DNA of 64,000 nt from Congeria kusceri (GCA_027627225.1 CM051036.1:36416426-36480425), one strand, 5' to 3'. Shown: positions 11,501-21,457, counted from the stretch's first letter. Numbers and translations are program-made. The notes: generated by a model from the letters alone, not told the origin.

Positions 11501-14500
11501 ACCCAGGAAACAGACTTGGAAGTGTCCCAAAAAGCATTAGGCTTACTACATAATTGAGCTAAAATAAGTAGGTTTAACTTAACCATCCCTTTATAATGAT
11601 ATTTATACTAAATTTATCTCTATATTTTAGATCCTGAAGAATTCCTGAATTTATTATTTAACGAAATCACCAAAGCCGATCCATTTTTACGAATATGGTA
11701 AGAAAATAATAGTGTATTTGTGCCTGTTGTGTACATTTATTGTATTACCATTCTGTAGCAGTAAACCTCTATTAGTAGTCTAGTCTAAACAGTGTCCATG
11801 GTAGATGGGTCCGTATTCTCCTGCCCATTCTTAGACTTATATTTAAGAATAAAGAACAGATATGAGGCGCGTCGTGGGAAAACGGGACTTAATGCATGTG
11901 TATAAAGTGTCGTCACGGATCAGCCTGTGCAGTATTAGCTCAATCCTGAAGCTACCTATCTTTTTTTAGACTGTTGCCCGAAACAGACAATTTTTTATTT
12001 TTACCTTATGTCAATTAAAATTTAACTGTTCGAACTTTACAGATTTTTTTTCCGCCCTTTTATTGCCTTCTTGACACTTAAATTGTCATCCTGGCCTTTT
12101 TCTGACATTGGGCAACGGTACCTAGCTGCAATTGTAAACTGTGCCATATGAAATGTGTCAGTTTGAGTAAATAAATACAGTAAAACTCATGTAGTATAAT
12201 AAATGGAATGATTTGCTTAATATTTATTTTTATTTTGAAATAATTTGTTGTTTAAATACTTTATTGTAAAAATTGTATAACTTGTATAACTTTTTTGAAA
12301 ATGGAAAGTGTAATTATGTTATGAAATGGAAAAAAATCACTATATATATTTCATTGCACATGGGTAGGGTCCATGAGTGTATTAGAAAAAATGCCTGTTG
12401 TCATCGATTAAATTGTGTGTGTGTTTGCTTTCCAGTACGGAGAACAAGACGTCTGAGATCCAGCAGACGTTCTTCTATCAGCTGATTATGGAGAAGGATG
12501 AGAGACTGGTTCTACCCACAACCCAGCAGCTGTTTGAGCTCTCGTTTCTGCAGATGGAAATAAAACTACAAGAGGTACAATGCAAATATAATTTGAGGCG
12601 TGTCGTGGGAAAACCGGACTTAATGCATGCGCTTAATGCATGCGCACAGGCTGATCCGGGACGGCACTTTCCGCCTACAGTGGATTTATGTTTAGAAAAG
12701 AGTTTTTAAAAACAGCAAATACCACAAAAGCGAGAAGTGCCATAACAACACTTTCCGCACATGCATTAAGCCCGGTTTTCTCAAGACACGCCTCATTTGT
12801 ATAAAATGGATCTGCATGTAAGTTAACTGTTTCAACAGGGGTGGCGAAATCAACAATATATTGTCCATATTGCCCAGCCTGTCCCAAAGCATGTACAAGT
12901 TGTAAGGATAAGTCACATTTTGCTAAAATTTACTACATGATTTTTGTTTGGATAAAAGGAAAACAGCATTTGTGACATTGTCAAAATGGACAAGTTTAAA
13001 AAAGTGAGATTTTCCTACCCTGTTCAGTATTTTGGGGATCTCAAAGAATGTGAAATTGTAGTTGAGTTCACTAATCCAGTTATTAGACATGTAGTATAAA
13101 ATATATATTTAAAGAACAAGCGTATAAACAAAACTGCCATTAATTCGGTTAAATTTTCACTTGCAGTAGTGATTTTCCAAATACTGACAAAGTCCTGAGA
13201 AATCAAAGGCTTTCATTTAAACTACTTGTCCCATGAAAGATTTTTAAACTACAGGATGTGGATTTTGCTGCGCTTTAAAAACTTTTATGAATACCTATAT
13301 ATTATGCTTTCTTGCTCAGTTCTCGATTATATGAATCTTCATCATTCAGAATTGTTTATTTCATGTGTGCTATTCTGCAGAATTATCAAGCATAGTTGTT
13401 AATGCTGCCCAGACTTCAAGTATTGTTTGTTTGTTGGTTTTTAATGCAGTAATTTCCAAATCATCAGCATTTTTTGTTTGTCAGTTCATGACATCATTCC
13501 AAAACACAATGTCAGTTGTTCATAATCCCAGGTCTCAAGCATTGTTTCTTTGTCAGTTGTTTATGCCATCATATCCAATTTTCAAGCATTGCTTGTTCGT
13601 CGGTTTTAATGCCATCATTCCAAAATCTCTAGCATTCTTTGTTTGTCAGTTGTTCATGCCATCATTCACAATTTTCAAGCATTGCTTGTTTGTTTGTTGT
13701 TCATCTCATCATTCCAAAATCTTAAGCTTTTTTTGTGTGTCAGTTGTTGGTGCCATTATTCCCATGTTCAAGCATTGCTTGTTTGTCGGTTGTTCATCCC
13801 ATCATTCCAAAATCTCAAGCTTTGTTTGCGTGTCAAGTGTTCATGTCATTATTTTTGAATCAATAGCAGTTTTTGTTTGTCAGTTGTTCAAGTCATCATT
13901 TACAAACCTCAAGCATTGTTTGTCACTTATTCATGCCATCATTCTCAAATCTGAAGCATTGTTTGTTTTGTCAGTTGTTTATGCAATCATTCTCAAATCT
14001 AAAGCATTGTTTTTTGCCACTTGTTCATGCCATCATTCTCAAATCTGAAGCATTGTTTGTTTGTTACTTATTCATATCATCATTCTCAAATCTGCAGCAT
14101 TGTTTGTTTTCGTCAGTTGTTTATGCCATCATTCCCAAACCTCAAGCTTTGTTTGTTTGTCAGTTGTTTATGCTGTCTTACTCAAATCTGAAGCATTGTT
14201 TGTTTGTCAGTTGTTTATTCTATCATACTCAAATCTGAAGCATTGTTTGTTTGTCAGTTGTTTATTCCATCATACTCAAATCTGAAGCATTGTTTGTTTG
14301 TCAGTTGTTTATGCCATCAAACTCAAATCTGAAGCATTGTTTGTCAGTATTTGTTTATGCCATCATTCTCAAACCTCGAGCTTTGTGTGTGTCTGAATTG
14401 CAGATACCGTCCTGCCTGATCATCCAGATGCCGCGGTTTGGTAAGGACTACAAGATGTATAAGCGGATATTGCCGAGTCTGGAGCTGGACATTACAGACG

Positions 14501-17500
14501 TGCTTGAAAATGGTAGGTGCCAGATGGAGTGAGAAATAAGATATGGGCTTTGGATGCATTTTAAAAAGAGGCAAAGTGATGATCGATGTGTAAAAACAAT
14601 ATTTGATTACTTCAAACAATGGAAGTGGGTAAATAAATCATACATATACAAAAGTCATATAAGGATTGGTCATTTAAAGTTGCTTTGACAGCCCTATAGC
14701 ACTGGATAATCCATGGGTCGGACAAATGGAAGTAATAGTATTTTAAAGAGTTGTGACATCGTAGAAATGTTAGTTCAATGACCATCATTTTAACATTGAC
14801 TGTTTCTGATGTTGAGCATTCTGTTTTGTTAAAAAAATGTTTGCCTATTTCTGAAGTAAATATAGCATCAAAACAGGACTATTTCAATGCTATGTCAACA
14901 TAGACAAACATAGACAAAGATCAGCAACACAATACAGCGCTTTATAAGCATTGAAAAACCTCATTTCTTTAATTTCTTTATGCATGTCAGCACCAAGAGA
15001 GTGTATTATTTGCGGGGAGCTGGCAGCGTTCGAGTGCAAGGAGTGTTACCAGGTTCACGGTGCCGGGCTGAACACGATCGCATTTTGTGATGGGTGCAAA
15101 CAAACTGTAAGTCTTTGAGGTTGTTTTTAGTCATAAGTGAAGAATAATATCAATCTGTTTCTTAGTCTCTACATCCATGAATGAAAGAAGTAGCTTTTTT
15201 TAACGGATGCCCTATAGTAATCACCCTGTCTGTCTGTCTTTCCGTCCGTCCACATTTTTAATGTTTTTCCTTCATAACTTCAAAAGCGTTTAAGCTATTA
15301 ACTTGGAACTTCATAGGTGGATAGACTTTATTGAGGAGAAGTGTAGTGCACATGAACCGTTACTCTGCACTTCATAAGTCTGGAGTTATTGCCCTTTGTT
15401 ACTTGTTCATACTTCATTTTTGCAAATTTAAGACATAACATGATATTCAGCCTTGTAAAAAAAATTTCAACTGTAAAATATTTTACAAAGTCCTGGTAAA
15501 AATACAGAGTACTCTTGTGTTGGATATCCATAACTCGCAGACTTCCCAAAAGCTAAAAAATATGTCAGACATTTGGTCTGACAACATCTCATAAACTTTT
15601 TGCTGGACCAAGATAAAATTTGCTGGACCGTAAAAATGTTTTTTTAAGAAATGATTTTGAAACCTTGAAAGAGCTGTCAGACAGTTTGACTGATTAGGAC
15701 TAATGGCTTGCAGGCAGTCTGACTTGGAAGCTGGGTAGTTCTAGAAGTTTATGTTTTTGTCAAACTTGGATGTACTGGTATTTATGTTCGAACTTAATGC
15801 AGCTTCTGTTTTCATTCTTTCTAGAGTCATCGTCACAAGCTGCGAGTGAATCACAAGTGTCGCATGATTCACACGTCACAGTGGTATCGTGAGCAGTACT
15901 ACGCACAGAAAGGTCAGCTAAAACGGCAGCCAATCCCACGCGAGAAGATGGAACTATTTGCAGTGATTTGTATTCAGACTAGTCATTATGTGTCGTTTGT
16001 AAAGACTGGAAGTGGAAAGAATGCAAAGTGGATTTTCTTTGATTCAATGGCTGATAGGAGAGGTGGGTTTCTTTTGGTGTTCTGTTGTTAACATGATTAA
16101 AATGCATTGTATGGAAATATGTATTGCATAATTTGTGATTAAAAATTATTTACATTATTTAATAACAGGTTGTGTTGTGTGATCGAAAAATATTAATTTC
16201 GGTTTACGCTACTAAACAACTAACCTTTGAGTATAATTTATAATTACTTAAACTGAGAGTCTATCCTAATCATTGTTAAATATTCTAAACTAAGCTTTTA
16301 TTTAAGATTTGTTTGTTTTTAGCTCACCTGAGCACGAAGTGCTCAAGGGTGAGCTGTTGTGGTCAGTCTGTGTCCGGCGTCCACATTTTACAACAAACAA
16401 CTTCTTCTCCGAAACCACAGGGTGGTTTTTAACCAAACTTTGCAGGAATGTACCTGGGGTGGTCCTTTACCAAATAGAATATATTGAAAACTCTGGTTGC
16501 CATGGCAACGAAAAGCTTAAAAACTGGAAAACTTAAAAGTCGTTTTTTCAGAAACCACTGACTGGATTTGAAAATGGTTTTCACAGAAATGCTCCTTGGG
16601 TGACCCTGTACCAAATTCCTTCAAATCATTTTGATTCGTTAAAAAACATAGCCACCAGGGGGAGGGGCTGTTTTCCTTATATGGCTATATTGTCAGAAAC
16701 CACTGGTTGGATTTTGAAATAATTTCACACAAATGTTCTTTGGGTTTTCCTCTACCAAATTCCTTCAAATCATTTTGTTTCGTTAAAAAATCATGGCTGC
16801 CATGGGTTGGACAGGTTTTCTTATATGACTATATTGAAAAAATTTGAAAATCTTGTATTGCATTGCATGATATTGGAATCGTTTATTAGTAACTGAAAAT
16901 GATGCTGTATAGATGGGTAAATTTGGTGATGATTATTCTATGAAATTTCATTAAACCAATATAAATTCTTTGTATAAATAAATGGCTAATAAATGCATTA
17001 AAACGGCATTTATAATTCAGTTTGATGCTGTTAAGTAATATAAACTTACTGTTACTTTTAACAAATTGCCAATGTATCAGTCTGAAATCAGTTAAATCTT
17101 ATTTGACATCAACCTTAATAAAGTCAGATGTTTATAAATGTTGTCTATAAGACCTGGGTTAAAAATTGCGAAAGCTGTTGTTAATGTTGCTTATGATATT
17201 GTGATTTTGGTGTTGTTGATGATGATGATAATGATGATGATGATGAAGGCGTGAACATAAACAACAACTCATATTCCAATAATATTTGAATACTCAAGTT
17301 GAATATTCCCAATTCTTAAGGTAATTATTATATTCTTCTACAAACAATCTCATCAGAGAGAAACACACTAACCACAGCAACTGTTTACTTGAATCTTATT
17401 TGACCTTCTATTCTATTTCATGTATTGCCTAACCTTCTCCAACTGACCCAATTTAGACCCAATAGCAAGTCTTCTGGGGGTGATGGCCATATGGGACAGA

Positions 17501-19588
17501 ACCCTAGAGCAACCAGATAAAAATGTACTACACACACACCCAATGAAATAAGACTGCTTGTTTATCAGTTTCCTAAACAATTCAGTAAACTGCATTGAAA
17601 ATAACAATGGTAGCTGCACCATTCTTCCTTATTGCATGCACAGGATTCATACATACTGGGTTTTGTGTTGGAAATGTTCTGCTGCAGAGAAATATTTCCA
17701 ATTTTTCACAAGTCAGTAATGTGCCTAGAAATTGAATATTTAACATTTTATATGTCACTGACATTAACAGTGAATTTTCCTTCTATGGCTTTATTGAAAA
17801 CTTTCCATTTGGCTATATTGAAAAATTTCAAAATCTTCTTGTTTTAAACTACTGGCTTGATTTCAAAATAATTTCACAGAAATGTTCCTTGGGTGACAAC
17901 TACCAAATTCCTTAAAATCATGTTGTTTCGTTAAAAAACATGGCCGTCAGGTTCGGGGCAGTTTTCCTTCTATGGCTATATTGAAAACTTTTTAAATGTT
18001 CTTGTCTGAAACAAACTGGTTGGATTTAAAAATCCTTGGGTGACCCTCTACCAAAAAAAAAAAAAATTCCTTCTAATTACCATATATTAATTCATTAAAC
18101 AATATGGCCACTAGTAGGTGTGGAAGTTTGAGCGTGTATGACCATCTGGACAATATAAATGCACAGAAAGGTTCCTTGTGTGATCCTCTACCAAATTCCT
18201 TCTAATAAGTTTGATTTGCTAAAAAACATGGCTCCCAGGGGTTGGGGATGTTTGACCGTATATGGCCATATAGACAACTTTGACAATCACAACTTTGACA
18301 ATCTTCTTGTCAGAAACCACTTGCTGGATTTTACAATATTTTCAAAGTAATGTTCCTTAAATGACACTAAGATAAGTTATTTAGCGAGGCTTAGAAATCC
18401 TAAATCAAAAGCCTTGGCAAGTGGTTTAGGTTTTTGTGCTGAGCAAAAAAAGTTGTCTGTACTGAACATTTACCTTGTATTCAATTTATCTCATCATTTT
18501 CTGTCTTTATGTTCAAATTAAACAAAAGAAAATCACTGAATAACACAATAAACATCAAATGATGTCACAAAAATAAACAAAATAACGTCAATATATGCTT
18601 GATGGAAATACAGCTAAGTTGATCCAACGGGATGTTATGTTGTCAACGCAGGCATAATGATGGGATAAAAATCATTGTGATCTGTTTCAAAACAAGGTTG
18701 CCAGGGGGCAGGGCAGTTTGACCATATATGGCTATGGGTGTCAGGTGTCCATCGTTTTCATTTGTGTCAACATTTAACTTCAAAGATCTATGTACCCGCT
18801 ATTTAGTTGTAAACAGCCATTATGAGGTCTTAGACTCAGGTGAGCGACCTAGGGCCATCTTGGCCCTCTTGTTTTTTGGTTTACACATGTTAGCTGAATT
18901 ATACATATACCAGATACAATAAATCTTGAGCCCAAAAAATTAATATAATGTTGGACGAATTCAAAGCAAGTTGTTATGTAATATGTGAGAAAAATTCAAA
19001 GCAAGTAGCTTTTGTATAGTGTGAGAATAATTCAAAGCGAGTAGTTACTTATATTGTGAGAAAAAAATTCAAAGCAAGTAGTTACTTATAATGTGAGAAA
19101 AAAATTCAAAGCAAGTAGAGCTAGTTATGTATAATGTGAGAAAAATTCAAAGCAAGTAGCTTTTGTATAATGTGAGAAAAAATGCAAAGCAAGTAGTTAT
19201 GTATAATGTGGGAATTTTTTTTAAGCAAGTAGTTATAGTTATGTACAATGTTAAAAAAAAGATTAAAAGCAAGTAGTTGTGTATAATGTGAGAAAAAAAT
19301 CAAAGCAGGTAGCTTTTATATAATGTGAGAATAAATTCAAAGCAAGTAGCTTATGTAAACAGCTGATTTAAACTGTTTTGATTCTCATTATTTGCAGGAG
19401 AACAGAGTGGCTACAATATCCCCGAGGTGCAGGAGTGCCGTGAAATCCCACTGTGGCTCTCGGACGAACACTACTCTGATATTATGAAAAATCCCGATGA
19501 CAAGAACCTTCCCGAACATATCAGAAGGCTCATATGTGACGCATACATCTGCATGTACCAAAGCCCTACTGTCATGAAATTTAACTGA
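2469..19588 (+). CDS. CYLD: CYLD deubiquitinase, 3' eleven coding exons (5' part outside window)
   Basis: CYLD removes Lys63-linked and Met1-linked ubiquitin chains and damps NF-kB and JNK signalling; this is known for the family. Join: 2469-2595, 4190-4414, 5310-5539, 6410-6834, 8530-8621, 11631-11697, 12436-12574, 14404-14512, 14991-15106, 15825-16062, 19398-19588. Every boundary is AG/GT and every phase agrees, giving 1959 bp or 652 residues plus TGA. In order the fragment shows the end of CAP-Gly 2 (about 1-40), a linker, CAP-Gly 3 (about 160-235), and the USP core with catalytic Cys287 ([10 protein letters not shown]), His564 (TSHYVSFVK) and Asp583 (FFDSMAD). A B-box-like zinc insertion lies at about 472-530. 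All three catalytic residues are kept. The linker between CAP-Gly 2 and 3 is clearly shorter than I recall for vertebrates. The start codon and CAP-Gly 1 must lie upstream of the window; I found no exon for them in 1-2468. Confidence 0.96.
2800..3061. mobile_element. Palindromic MITE family P, copy 1
   Basis: The element is an approximately 260-bp imperfect palindrome with a reverse-complement pair of ends (GGAAAACTGGGCTTAATG and CATTAAGCTCGGTTTTCCC). Inside are two hairpins around TGTGCAG-CTGCACAGGC-type sequence separated by an A/T-rich centre. No coding. It lies in the CYLD intron between exons a and b. Confidence 0.85.
3395..4018. mobile_element. TIR element with CGGGAC-rich interior
   Basis: The ends TTAAGCCTCAGTCTCACATT and, in reverse complement, TAAAGCCTCAATCACACATT form an imperfect terminal inverted repeat of about 20 bp. 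The interior repeats phrases such as CTGTTGGGAC and TCGGGACGCTGTC on both strands. There is no coding. It ends about 170 bp before CYLD exon b. Confidence 0.6.
4190..4414 (+). CDS. CYLD: CYLD exon b: linker between CAP-Gly 2 and 3
   Basis: The acceptor is TGTTTACAG and the donor AAG/GTGGGT. About 75 residues, polar and probably disordered, begin [15 protein letters not shown]. The stretch [19 protein letters not shown] could form a short helix or coiled coil. I see no clear counterpart of the vertebrate TRAF2-binding PVQES motif. It was placed in CYLD because both of its phases fit the flanking exons. Confidence 0.85.
5310..5539 (+). CDS. CYLD: CYLD exon c: linker end and first half of CAP-Gly 3
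   Basis: The acceptor is ATATTGCAG and the donor ATG/GTTTGA. A Ser/Gln-rich linker leads into [20 protein letters not shown] followed by [11 protein letters not shown] and LIAGLEM. This is a CAP-Gly N-terminal half (GSLVEV, GVIKWIG, AGLE). In mammals CAP-Gly 3 binds the proline-rich part of NEMO. The exon ends in phase 0. Confidence 0.93.
6174..6250 (+). repeat. tRNA-Lys-like SINE head (decayed)
   Basis: ACTGGCCGAGTGTTTATAGC is followed by a CTTTTGA anticodon-type loop flanked by CAGT/ACTG and then GGTTCAGTCC, a B-box-like sequence. A T-rich tail follows. The cloverleaf is imperfect, so this is a SINE remnant and not a working tRNA. Confidence 0.5.
6410..6834 (+). CDS. CYLD: CYLD exon d: end of CAP-Gly 3 and start of USP domain with catalytic Cys
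   Basis: The acceptor is CCCTTGCAG and the donor GAAA/GTAAGT. It completes CAP-Gly 3 ([20 protein letters not shown]), then gives a roughly 40-residue variable spacer and the USP start [20 protein letters not shown]. The catalytic cysteine codon is TGT at 6686-6688. The exon ends with [19 protein letters not shown], close to the vertebrate EYYSETQELLRTEIVNPLR. Confidence 0.97.
7719..8215 (+). mobile_element. Helentron-like element type 1 (AGCTCACCTGAGC), 5' part
   Basis: AGCTCACCTGAGCACAAAGT opens a hairpin (CTCACCTGAGCAC with GTGCTTAAGGGTGAGC). It is followed by degenerate 160-180-bp units with phrases such as CCTTGGGTGATCCTGTACC, CATGGCCATCTAGG and TATGGCTATATTGAAAA. No 3' end is seen. It is in a CYLD intron between exons d and e. 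Confidence 0.7.
8530..8621 (+). CDS. CYLD: CYLD exon e: USP core
   Basis: The acceptor is CTTTCCAACAG and the donor G/GTAATC. It encodes [20 protein letters not shown] followed by [10 protein letters not shown], matching the family YVxAxKxMKLRxxLxKV segment. The first base completes the AAA codon from the previous exon and the last G begins the next GAT. Confidence 0.95.
9082..9469 (+). mobile_element. Helentron-like element type 1, short copy
   Basis: It starts AGCTCACCTGAGCACAAAGT and ends in a decayed form of the family's 3' hairpin (TTTGGCCCATCATGGATCAA). The interior contains ATCGCGATAAAGACTACA and TGGGATGGGATTGTTATT, shared with the copy at 22171. It is in a CYLD intron. Confidence 0.7.
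9869..10178 (+). mobile_element. tRNA-derived SINE, apparently full length
   Basis: The tRNA-like head at about 9873-9946 has an A box (TAGCTCAGTTGGTAGAGC) and a B box (GGTTCGATTCC) and a clear cloverleaf; the loop CTACAAA would give an unusual ACA anticodon. The body ends TATGACTGAAATACTGTTGT and then an (AAAC)n tail. This body plan is known from mollusc SINEs. The copy is inserted in the CYLD intron between exons e and f. Confidence 0.8.
10221..11029. mobile_element. TIR element with 26-bp perfect outer and 24-bp inner inverted repeats
   Basis: The outer repeat at 10221-10246 (TACTGGTGAGCGAGTATTTG and six more) is exactly reverse-complemented at 11004-11029. An inner pair, 10429-10452 and 10981-11004 (CCGGACGTTTTT), also matches with one difference. 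On the right the two are contiguous; on the left about 180 bp separates them. No coding. Confidence 0.75.
11385..11575 (+). mobile_element. SINE family S2 copy
   Basis: A tRNA-like head contains AGTGGTGTATAATGGATATG and a B box (GAGTTTGATCCC). The body has TTCAAATGATCTCTCTCAGA, GGACACCAAGTATTGG and CTTGGAAGTGTCC, ending GAGCTAAAATAAGTAG. A second copy at 21458 shares the same body. It is located about 55 bp before CYLD exon f. Confidence 0.7.
11631..11697 (+). CDS. CYLD: CYLD exon f: USP core, [10 protein letters not shown]
   Basis: This 67-bp exon has acceptor TATATTTTAG and donor ATG/GTAAGA. It encodes [20 protein letters not shown], the CYLD DPEEFLNxLF helix. Its phases match both neighbours. 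Confidence 0.95.
11862..11932. mobile_element. Palindromic MITE family P, truncated copy
   Basis: Only the left arm is present, from TGAGGCGCGTCGTGGG to CAGCCTGTGCAG, followed by unrelated sequence. It lies in the CYLD intron between exons f and g. Confidence 0.8.
12436..12574 (+). CDS. CYLD: CYLD exon g: USP core
   Basis: The acceptor is TTGCTTTCCAG and the donor GAG/GTACAA. It encodes [20 protein letters not shown] then [15 protein letters not shown], matching family YFYQIFMEKxExxxxPTxQQLLExSF. A copy of the palindromic repeat begins about 20 bp after the donor. Confidence 0.96.
12595..12796. mobile_element. Palindromic MITE family P, internally deleted copy
   Basis: Both ends are present (GAGGCGTGTCGTGGGAAAAC and TTTTCTCAAGACACGCCTCA). 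The first hairpin is lost and TTAATGCATGCGC is repeated. It starts about 20 bp after the exon g donor of CYLD. Confidence 0.85.
13390..14395 (+). repeat. 47-bp minisatellite ending at CYLD exon h acceptor
   Basis: About 20 units of 47 bp, with core TTGTTTGTCAGTTGTT then ATGCCATCATTCTCAAATCT. The right-hand units are more uniform than the left ones. Because 47 is not a multiple of 3, open frames run through in several registers; these are not genes. The last unit stops within about 10 bp of the acceptor at 14404. Confidence 0.9.
14404..14512 (+). CDS. CYLD: CYLD exon h: USP core, [16 protein letters not shown]
   Basis: The acceptor is GTCTGAATTGCAG and the donor AATG/GTAGGT. It encodes [20 protein letters not shown] then [16 protein letters not shown], nearly identical to the family consensus. 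The acceptor sits at the very end of a 47-bp minisatellite, which supplies the sequence where the branch point and pyrimidine tract would lie. Confidence 0.97.
14991..15106 (+). CDS. CYLD: CYLD exon i: B-box-type zinc insertion
   Basis: The acceptor is GCATGTCAG and the donor ACT/GTAAGT. It encodes [20 protein letters not shown] and then, after [18 protein letters not shown]. The CxxC pairs (CIIC, CKEC, CDGC) are the zinc ligands of the B-box-like insertion inside the CYLD USP fold. Confidence 0.96.
15195..15445 (+). repeat. Dispersed repeat fragment in a CYLD intron
   Basis: CCTGTCTGTCTGTCTTTCCGTCCGTCC followed by prose-like TTCATAACTTCAAAAGCG and GAGTTATTGCCCTTTGTTA resembles a unit of the tandem-bearing mollusc elements elsewhere in the window. 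No ends are visible. It is split here as CTGTCTGTCTGTCTTTCC for the microsatellite part. Confidence 0.35.
15825..16062 (+). CDS. CYLD: CYLD exon j: end of B-box, catalytic His and Asp
   Basis: The acceptor is CATTCTTTCTAG and the donor AGAG/GTGGGT. It encodes the His/Cys-rich [14 protein letters not shown], a basic stretch, and then [19 protein letters not shown] with the catalytic His (codon 15984-15986) and [10 protein letters not shown] with the catalytic Asp (codon 16041-16043). Confidence 0.97.
17213..17246 (+). repeat. GAT/GAT-like microsatellite
   Basis: A short run of GATGAT and GATAAT repeats in the last CYLD intron. Confidence 0.8.
17440..17545 (+). mobile_element. 5'-truncated SINE family S1 copy
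   Basis: GCAAGTCTTCTGGGGGTGAT, GGCCATATGGGACAGAA and AAAAATGTACTACACACACA match the 3' part of the full copy at 46707-47003. It lacks the tRNA head. Confidence 0.75.
18685..19235 (+). repeat. Local duplication, proximal copy
   Basis: This block (element 3' end, its right flank and the first minisatellite units) recurs at 23780-24293 in the same orientation with few differences. The shared flank includes GTTTACACATGTTAGCTGAA and CAGATACAATAAATCTTGAG, which lie outside the mobile element, so the duplication is not just two insertions. Confidence 0.85.
18957..19362 (+). repeat. 35-bp minisatellite before the last CYLD exon
   Basis: About 11 units of about 35 bp built on TTCAAAGCAAGTAG, TTATGTATAATGTGAGAAAA. 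It ends 35 bp before the acceptor at 19398. A shorter version recurs at 24055-24293 as part of a local duplication. Confidence 0.88.
19398..19588 (+). CDS. CYLD: CYLD last coding exon and stop
   Basis: The acceptor is TTATTTGCAG. It encodes [20 protein letters not shown] and later [20 protein letters not shown], ending N-TGA. The family C-terminus [21 protein letters not shown] matches closely, so this is the natural end. A 35-bp minisatellite ends about 35 bp before the acceptor. Confidence 0.97.
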
Positions 19589-20430
19589 ACACGGATTTTG
19601 ATATTTCAATGGATGTACATGTACTCTTCAAGTATTTGTGTAGTGGTTTTATTACTGGAATGTAATGGACTTGGACAATTATATGTCTGCTATTTATAGC
19701 AATCAGGGGAGTTAAGTGACGAAAAGAGTGAAACAGAATAATGATACTTGTTCAATGTAATATTTAAAATTTTATATAGGTAAAATCTGTGATAACTAAG
19801 TCTTCTGTTGTTGTGTTGATTCCAAATGATTCTTTGCCTGACTTAAGTATTATTAAAATAATTATATTTCAAGCATTTAAACGCTTAAATATTATTTTGA
19901 TACATATCTTACCTGTTTAATAACGCATGTTTATAAACTGTTGTAACAAAATAATATTTATGTAAATTTAAATTTTGATTGTTTTTTTATTTTGTCTCAG
20001 TAACTAAAATACTAAATACATGTTCCTTTGAAATATGACTGCCAGGGTCTGAACATGAAAACGAAGGTTGTACGGAGATTACTTTTAGAAAAGCAATAGT
20101 TGTGTCAAGTTCATATATATGTATTTAATAGCTTTCATAGCCTCTTAAAATTTAAAACATTCACAGGTCCTCAAACTGAGACATTTGCTTTCCGGGAATA
20201 AAGAATGCTTTCCGCTTAAGAGGTTTAAAACTCCCTGTAAAATGTTAAAGAAAAATTGTTTGAAGGAGAAAATGCCAGCTTTCTGTTTGGCAGTATATAA
20301 TGCATGCACTATGCATTTTATATGCAAAATAAATGTACTGTTATGATTATAATAACCCCATATGAAGATTGAGATACTGATGACACTAGGGCATAAATTT
20401 CACAATAAAGAGACAACAGCATGAAATTAA
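19589..20430 (+). other. Probable CYLD 3' UTR with candidate poly(A) signals
   Basis: Non-repetitive AT-rich sequence follows the CYLD stop. AATAAA occurs at 20328-20333 and at 20404-20409. Which one is used cannot be told from sequence alone. A dispersed repeat begins at 20871, so the transcript may end before it. Confidence 0.5.
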
Positions 20431-20870
20431 GTCATCTAAAGATTTTTTTCAAGTTAAGTGAGAGACCTAGTTAAGTGAGAGACCTGGTCTTGAAAAAGAA
20501 TATGCAGCTGGCCAGCTCATACCGCCACATATACAAGTTTTATACAATTAATGCACTTGAAAGGTATTTCACAAAAGAAAACTGCCTATAATACAGGTGG
20601 TAATTACTCAAGTATTTTAAAGTATGAGATATTATTGTATGTCTTTACTACTTTTTCCACTATGCTATTTGCCAATAGTTACAGCAAGAAGTGCTCTAGC
20701 AGAGAATCTGTATGGATTAACAATTTGTCTTACACTTTAATTACGCTAACATTTTGCTAGTGTTGTGTTGAACGTTTTGTTGTTTTTGGATTACTGGGTA
20801 AACACATATTCTGATATAAAATGGTGAGAGATTCATATAAACTTATGAGGTCAGAACAGTGATGAACATT

Positions 20871-21131
20871 TGAGGCGCGTCGTGGGAAAACCTGACTTAA
20901 TGCATGTGCGTAAAGTGTCGTCCCGGATTAGCCTGTGCAGTCTGCATAGGCTAATCCGGGACTGCACTTTCTGCTTTTATGGTATTTTCTGTTTCAAGGA
21001 AGTCTCTTCTAACCATAAATCCACTAAGTGGAAAGTGCCGTCCAGGATAAGCCTGTGCGGACTGCACAGGCTCATCCGGGACGACACTTTACGCATATGC
21101 ATTAAGTCCAGTTTTCCCACGACGCGCCTCA
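20871..21131. mobile_element. Palindromic MITE family P, near full copy
   Basis: This is a full palindrome from TGAGGCGCGTCGTGGGAAAA to TTTTCCCACGACGCGCCTCA with two internal hairpins. It lies downstream of CYLD. Confidence 0.9.
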
Positions 21132-21177
21132 TTTAATGATTTGCCTCTATTTACTGGATGTCCAATAATAATAAACA

Positions 21178-21445
21178 GGGGCCATTCCACAAAGCTTCAT
21201 TTAACAATTTTAACTTTAGTGATATTTAAGTGAAAATTTAAAGAAAAATTTCCTTTTGAAAAGCAATCATTTATACTATAAAATCTGGTAAAATAAGATG
21301 TGTCTATTAGTTTTTAGCCAGATTAAAACATTTAATTACTGGTAACACATATTACTTTAAATGAACCAGCCACAGACTGAAGGAATTTTACAATTTTAAT
21401 AAATTTACTGAAGTTTTCACTCGGGAGCTTTGTGGATATGGGTCC
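21178..21445. mobile_element. TIR MITE, GGGGCC...CACAAAGC family
   Basis: The left end GGGGCCATTCCACAAAGCTT mirrors the right end, whose reverse complement is GGACCCATATCCACAAAGCT. About 270 bp, AT-rich, no coding. Confidence 0.7.
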
Positions 21446-21457
21446 AGGAACTAAAAT

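Larger units (their letters stand above)
16321..18871 (+). mobile_element. Helentron-like element type 1, long interrupted copy
   Basis: It starts AGCTCACCTGAGCACGAAGT, runs as repeated units to about 16850, resumes near 17770, and ends with CTCAGGTGAGCGACCTA and the hairpin GGGCCATCTTGGCCC at 18852-18866, then TCTTG before a T run. The 5' CTCACCTGAG and 3' CTCAGGTGAG are complementary. A 3' hairpin, a subterminal inverted repeat and insertion in T-rich DNA suggest a non-autonomous Helentron; that class is an inference. It sits in the last CYLD intron. Confidence 0.65.

Noticed and set aside
13365..14532. Several long forward open frames rich in Phe, Val, Cys and Leu (up to 227 codons).
   Set aside because: They are the 47-bp minisatellite read in different registers inside a CYLD intron.
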